A stretch of 25,276 nt of DNA from assembly GCA_964524965.1 (NCBI GenBank), contig CAZGDY010000010.1, positions 1 to 25,276 of the forward strand, given 5' to 3'. This document shows, in pieces, positions 22,352 through 25,276 of this stretch (position 1 is the first letter of the stretch; every line of letters begins with the position of its first letter). The DNA is from Kmv34 sp964524965 (GTDB lineage: Bacteria > Aerophobota > Aerophobia > Aerophobales > B3-G15). The position numbers and the translations under genes are program-made. Under the pieces are notes generated by a model. It saw nothing but the letters and a program-made list of their open reading frames with translations. It ran no database searches and was not told the DNA's origin.

Positions 22352-23125
22352 CTAAAGTATTACCAGATTATCTCGGTGAACTGCCTCTTCATAGTATTTA
22401 TAACCAAGCCTTTCTTCAATTTCAAAAGTATGCAAACCCTTTATTTTCTCAAGCTCAACTGAGGAATAATAAACAATTCCTCGAGCAAATTCTTTTTCTT
22501 TTAAATCTAAGAGGCTAACAGAATCCCCCGATTGGAATTCTCCAATTATTTTTTTTATTCCTACCGGAAGAAGGCTTCCCCCCTTCTTAACAAGAGCTTT
22601 CTTAGCCCCCTCATCTATTAAAATGCTGCCCTTAGTTCTTGCTCCATAAGCAATCCATTTTTTTTTGGCCTGAAGCTTACTTTGAATTGGTAGAAATACT
22701 GTCCCCACTGGTTGATCGCTAAAAATTTCTTTTAAAAAATTCTTTTCATCCCCAATAATAACGGGAATACCAGAACGAGTTGCGATTTTTGCTGCTTCAA
22801 TCTTTGTCTGCATTCCACCTATTCTACCATCAACACAGGTTCCCTGAGCCATTTTTTCTATTTTTTTATCTATTTTTTGNNNNNNNNNNNNNNNNNNNNN
22901 NNNNNNNNNNNNNNNNNNNNNNNNNNNNNNNNNNNNNNNNNNNNNNNNNNNNNNNNNNNNNNNNNNNNNNNNNNNNNNNCCAAGAGCAATGGCACCTGAT
23001 GATACCAGAATTATCTTTTTCCCTTTTTTTGTCAGTTGAACAATTAATTTAACAAGTTCTTCGATGAAAGAAAAATTGAATCCATCTTCTTTTAACAATA
23101 AGCTTCCCCCCACCTTTATTACCAA
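22352..23125 (-). CDS. proB: Glutamate 5-kinase, interrupted by an assembly gap
   Basis: First enzyme of proline synthesis. Residues before the gap show the amino-acid kinase start VIKVGGSLL and LVSSGAIAL; after the gap come GRIGGMQTKIEAAKIATRSGIPVII and a C-terminal PUA domain (about the last 75 residues). A run of 100 N inside the gene removes the middle of the kinase domain. Compared with E. coli ProB, about 130 residues are expected where only 34 unknown ones are drawn, so the real gap is probably nearer 400 nt. The start is uncertain: the TTG at 23125 has no SD, while the frame stays open upstream to about 23173, where AGGAGG stands 6 nt before an ATA codon (23161) that would give the expected MKRIDLI-type N-terminus. 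It is coupled to obg. Confidence 0.88.
   Translation of the reverse strand: MVIKVGGSLLLKEDGFNFSFIEELVKLIVQLTKKGKKIILVSSGAIALXXXXXXXXXXXXXXXXXXXXXXXXXXXXXXXXXXQKIDKKIEKMAQGTCVDGRIGGMQTKIEAAKIATRSGIPVIIGDEKNFLKEIFSDQPVGTVFLPIQSKLQAKKKWIAYGARTKGSILIDEGAKKALVKKGGSLLPVGIKKIIGEFQSGDSVSLLDLKEKEFARGIVYYSSVELEKIKGLHTFEIEERLGYKYYEEAVHRDNLVIL
22880..22979. other. Scaffold gap, 100 N
   Basis: Exactly 100 unknown bases, the conventional length for a gap of unknown size. It lies within proB, keeping the frame only by chance of the reading; see proB for the estimated real length. Confidence 0.99.
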
Positions 23126-23147
23126 CTTTTTAGAGTTGTGGATTAAA

Positions 23148-24167
23148 TCAATCCTTTTTATCTTTTTCCTCCTTTACCAAAATTGCTAATTTAGCAATTA
23201 ATTTATTTATTCCCTCACCACTCCTGCAAGATATATCCATAACAAAATAGTGATCACTTATCCTTTTTTTTAGTTCTTTAAATCTTTCCTGGGAACCGGG
23301 AATATCTAGTTTATTTGCTACCACTAACTGAGGTTTTTTTAAAAGTTCAGGATTATACTGCTCAAGTTCTCTATTTATTATTTGGAATCTTTTAAAAGGA
23401 TCATCGGTCAGATTTTCTCCCACATCTACAAGGTGAAGTAAAATCTTACTTCTTTCAACATGCCTTAAGAACCGATCACCCAATCCTTTTCCTCGAGAAG
23501 CTTCTTCAATTAATCCAGGAAGATCAGCAGCAACAAAAGAAGTAAAATCATCTATTTTAACTATTCCCAGATAAGGTCTTAAAGTGGTAAAAGGATAGGA
23601 TGCTATTTTAGGACGAGCGCTGGAAATCTTAGAAAGAAGAGTAGATTTTCCAGCATTGGGAAGCCCGATAATCCCTACATCAGCGATAAGTTTTAATTCT
23701 AAGCTAATCCATCTTTTTGCCCCTTCTCCTCCTTCTTCTACTTCTCTTGGAGCCTGATGAGTAGAGGTTTTGAATCGAGTATTACCTCTTCCTCCCATTC
23801 CTCCTTGAGCCACAACTAAATATTCTTTTTCCCCCTCCAAATCTTTTAAAATACTTCCTTTTTCCTCTTTTACCAAAGTCCCCGGGGGAACATCAAGTAT
23901 TATGTTTTCTCCGTTTTTCCCTCTTTTACATTTTCCCTCACCATGCTTTCCCCTTGGAGCCACAAAATGTTTTTTGTAGTGAAAATAAATCAAAGTGGAG
24001 GCTTGCCTATTTGTTTTCAGAACGATACTGCCACCATCTCCACCATCCCCACCATCTGGACCACCCCGGGGAATATTTCTTTCTCGACGGAAACTAAGAC
24101 AGCCATCTCCCCCCTTTCCCCCTTCAACATATATTTTTACTTCATCAAAAAACCTATTGTGATGCAT
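23148..24167 (-). CDS. obg: Obg/CgtA GTPase, form without the C-terminal OCT domain
   Basis: A 339-residue large-ribosomal-subunit assembly and stringent-response GTPase. Residues 1-160 are the Gly-rich Obg fold (FFDEVKIYVEGGKGGDGCLSF..., GGPDGGDGGDGGS, APRGKHGEGKCKRGKNGE). The G domain has GLPNAGKST (168-176), YPFTTLRP with the G2 Thr (191-198), DLPGL (215-219) and NKLD. It ends soon after the G domain in a Lys/Glu-rich tail, so the OCT domain of Bacillus Obg is absent, as in many Gram-negatives. I use the ATG at 24167; a TTG 21 nt upstream is possible but lies at the GGAGGG rather than after it. Confidence 0.95.
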   Translation of the reverse strand: MHHNRFFDEVKIYVEGGKGGDGCLSFRRERNIPRGGPDGGDGGDGGSIVLKTNRQASTLIYFHYKKHFVAPRGKHGEGKCKRGKNGENIILDVPPGTLVKEEKGSILKDLEGEKEYLVVAQGGMGGRGNTRFKTSTHQAPREVEEGGEGAKRWISLELKLIADVGIIGLPNAGKSTLLSKISSARPKIASYPFTTLRPYLGIVKIDDFTSFVAADLPGLIEEASRGKGLGDRFLRHVERSKILLHLVDVGENLTDDPFKRFQIINRELEQYNPELLKKPQLVVANKLDIPGSQERFKELKKRISDHYFVMDISCRSGEGINKLIAKLAILVKEEKDKKD

Positions 24168-24214
24168 TTTATTTTTTCTGCCCTCCAAAGTAAATAAACT
24201 CTCTATTAATTATA

Positions 24215-24243
24215 TTTATATCAAATATTTAGTGAAATGGCAA
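24215..24243 (-). promoter_or_regulatory. Predicted promoter of obg-proB
   Basis: Minus-strand TTGCCA (24243-24238), 17-nt spacer, TATAAA (24220-24215), with a further TATAAT overlapping just downstream. Leader about 40 nt. Confidence 0.6.
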
Positions 24244-24370
24244 AAAACTCTAATTTTATAAGCTTAGTGATTTTTGCACAACTGAATTACTTCAGGAATT
24301 TTTCTGTTTCGAATAAAACGGTTTTACTTTTATACCATACGCCAATTTTCGGAAAATTTCAGAGACTATA

Positions 24371-24398
24371 TTGACAAGAAAAATTTTTTTGTTATTTT
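24371..24398 (+). promoter_or_regulatory. Possible promoter of the histidine kinase gene
   Basis: TTGACA (24371-24376) and TATTTT (24393-24398) at 16 nt, leaving a leader of about 180 nt. In that leader AAGGTTT (24526-24532) can pair with AAACCTT (24539-24545). Nothing else is assigned in 24244-24585. Confidence 0.35.
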
Positions 24399-24585
24399 TT
24401 AAAAAGCAAAAACTCGTTATTTTACTGAGCTATTGCGAATTTTTATTAAACTGAGAAGAGCTTAAGTTTTTCTGGGCTAATAACATCACTTGCTGCGAAC
24501 AATGCAAAAATTATTAAAACATAACAAGGTTTTCCAAGAAACCTTATTTTAAACATTGCCGCTTAAAATAAAGAAAAGAATTAAC

Positions 24586-25276
24586 ATGAATGAAATTGAA
24601 CTTAAAATTCCTCAGAAAAAAGAAAAATACAAAATTCTGAAGATGGCTATCCTTTTGGCTATCTGCTGTTTCCTCGCTTATTATTTCCATACCGTACTTA
24701 AAATCGATATTATTTTTACTCACTTTTTTTATTTCCCTATTATTTTAGCATGTTTATGGTGGAGAAAAAAAGGGATTTTTGTAGTTATATTTCTAAGCGC
24801 ATTACTGATTTTTAGTCATATTTTTTTTAAACTAAGCGTAACACTGCTTGATGATTATTTTCGGGTTTTGATGTTTATGGGTATTGGCATTACAACTGTT
24901 GTGTTAAGTGAGCGTATTGTTAAAGCAAACCAGAAACTCCAGGAATACTCCAAAAACTTAGAAAAAATGGTCATTGAGCGCACTAAAAAACTAAAAGATA
25001 CCCAGGAAGAGCTTGTCCGCAAAGAAAAGTTAGCCCTCTTAGGTCAAATAACAGCAAGCGTATCTCATGAATTGCGTAATCCCTTAGGAGTTATCTCCAA
25101 TGCTATTTATTATTTAAAAATGATTCTTCCGGGAACTAATAAAGAGGTTAAAGAATACCTTGAGATAATTTCTGGGGAAGTTAAAGTTTCTGATAAAGTA
25201 ATCTCTGATTTATTTGCTTTTTCCCGCACAAAAGTTGCCGAGAAAGAAAAGGTAGCCATATCTAGTTTAATTACTG
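24586..25276 (+). CDS. Membrane-bound sensor histidine kinase (partial, runs off the right edge)
   Basis: 230 codons are visible from the ATG at 24586. Residues 16-37, 43-58, about 63-82 and about 90-109 are hydrophobic, giving probably four membrane segments with very short loops, so there is no sizeable external sensor domain. A coiled coil follows (about 110-150, NQKLQEYSKNLEKMVIERTKKLKDTQEELVRKEK), then the HisKA domain with the phospho-acceptor His161 in SVSHELRNPLGVI. The HATPase domain and any receiver are outside the window. The signal is probably intramembrane or cytoplasmic. The SD is weak (AAGAAAAG). Confidence 0.88.
   Translation, partial: MNEIELKIPQKKEKYKILKMAILLAICCFLAYYFHTVLKIDIIFTHFFYFPIILACLWWRKKGIFVVIFLSALLIFSHIFFKLSVTLLDDYFRVLMFMGIGITTVVLSERIVKANQKLQEYSKNLEKMVIERTKKLKDTQEELVRKEKLALLGQITASVSHELRNPLGVISNAIYYLKMILPGTNKEVKEYLEIISGEVKVSDKVISDLFAFSRTKVAEKEKVAISSLIT

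Noticed and set aside
24237..24374. 45-codon plus-strand ORF upstream of the histidine kinase
   Set aside because: No SD, random-looking composition, and it overlaps the obg promoter at one end and the kinase promoter at the other.

Overview
The window is a 25.3 kb piece of an AT-rich bacterial chromosome (roughly one third G+C by eye). It contains no rRNA, tRNA, CRISPR or insertion sequence that I can see, and it has one 100-N scaffold gap inside proB. The host looks like an anaerobic, probably diderm bacterium from a deep or uncultured lineage. Evidence: a small signal-peptide-bearing outer-membrane beta-barrel protein, a B12-dependent (class II) ribonucleotide reductase, a sulfide-type Thi4 thiazole synthase, several Fe-S proteins, and an ispE-spoVG pair. 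I cannot name the phylum. Good TTGACA/TATAAT-type promoters are visible at many genes. TTG or GTG start codons are common and usually backed by a Shine-Dalgarno (SD) sequence.

Layout. 1-4.9 kb: a 5'-complete but 3'-truncated SbcD-like metallophosphoesterase (-), an aldo/keto reductase with two C-terminal ferredoxin-type clusters (+), a tiny 37-residue ORF set among inverted repeats, the pair DUF167 protein/3-methyladenine glycosylase (-), and a beta-hydroxyacid dehydrogenase (+). 5.1-13.3 kb: a long minus-strand array reading cysK, two ubiquitin-like sulfur carriers ending in GG, a ThiS-ThiF fusion (E1-like), nifS, nifU, lipB, an RNase H-like exonuclease, a leuB-type dehydrogenase and a D-cysteine desulfhydrase-like PLP enzyme. 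Internal promoters are predicted before the second carrier and before the exonuclease. 13.5-15 kb: the beta-barrel protein (+) and an OsmC-family protein (-). 15.1-21.3 kb: a plus-strand array reading an Rrf2 regulator with three conserved-type cysteines, an NIL-domain 2[4Fe-4S] ferredoxin, mnmA, thi4, nrdJ, ispE and spoVG, then era. 22.3-24.2 kb: obg then proB (-). 24.6 kb to the end: a truncated membrane histidine kinase (+).

Theme. The centre of the window is a sulfur-trafficking island. Cysteine is made (CysK) and broken down (NifS, DcyD-like). Persulfide sulfur can go to Fe-S clusters (NifU), to 2-thiouridine in tRNA (MnmA) and to carrier-protein thiocarboxylates (E1 plus two carriers). 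Sulfide feeds Thi4, and the NIL ferredoxin is of a type linked to sulfide-dependent homocysteine formation. An Fe-S-sensing-type Rrf2 regulator sits between the two arms and may control both. The unusual point is that thiazole is apparently made by a Thi4 carrying His at the sulfur-donor position, with no thiG/thiH in view. The two carriers and the E1 therefore probably serve something other than thiazole synthesis, with the adjacent cysK as the obvious candidate partner.
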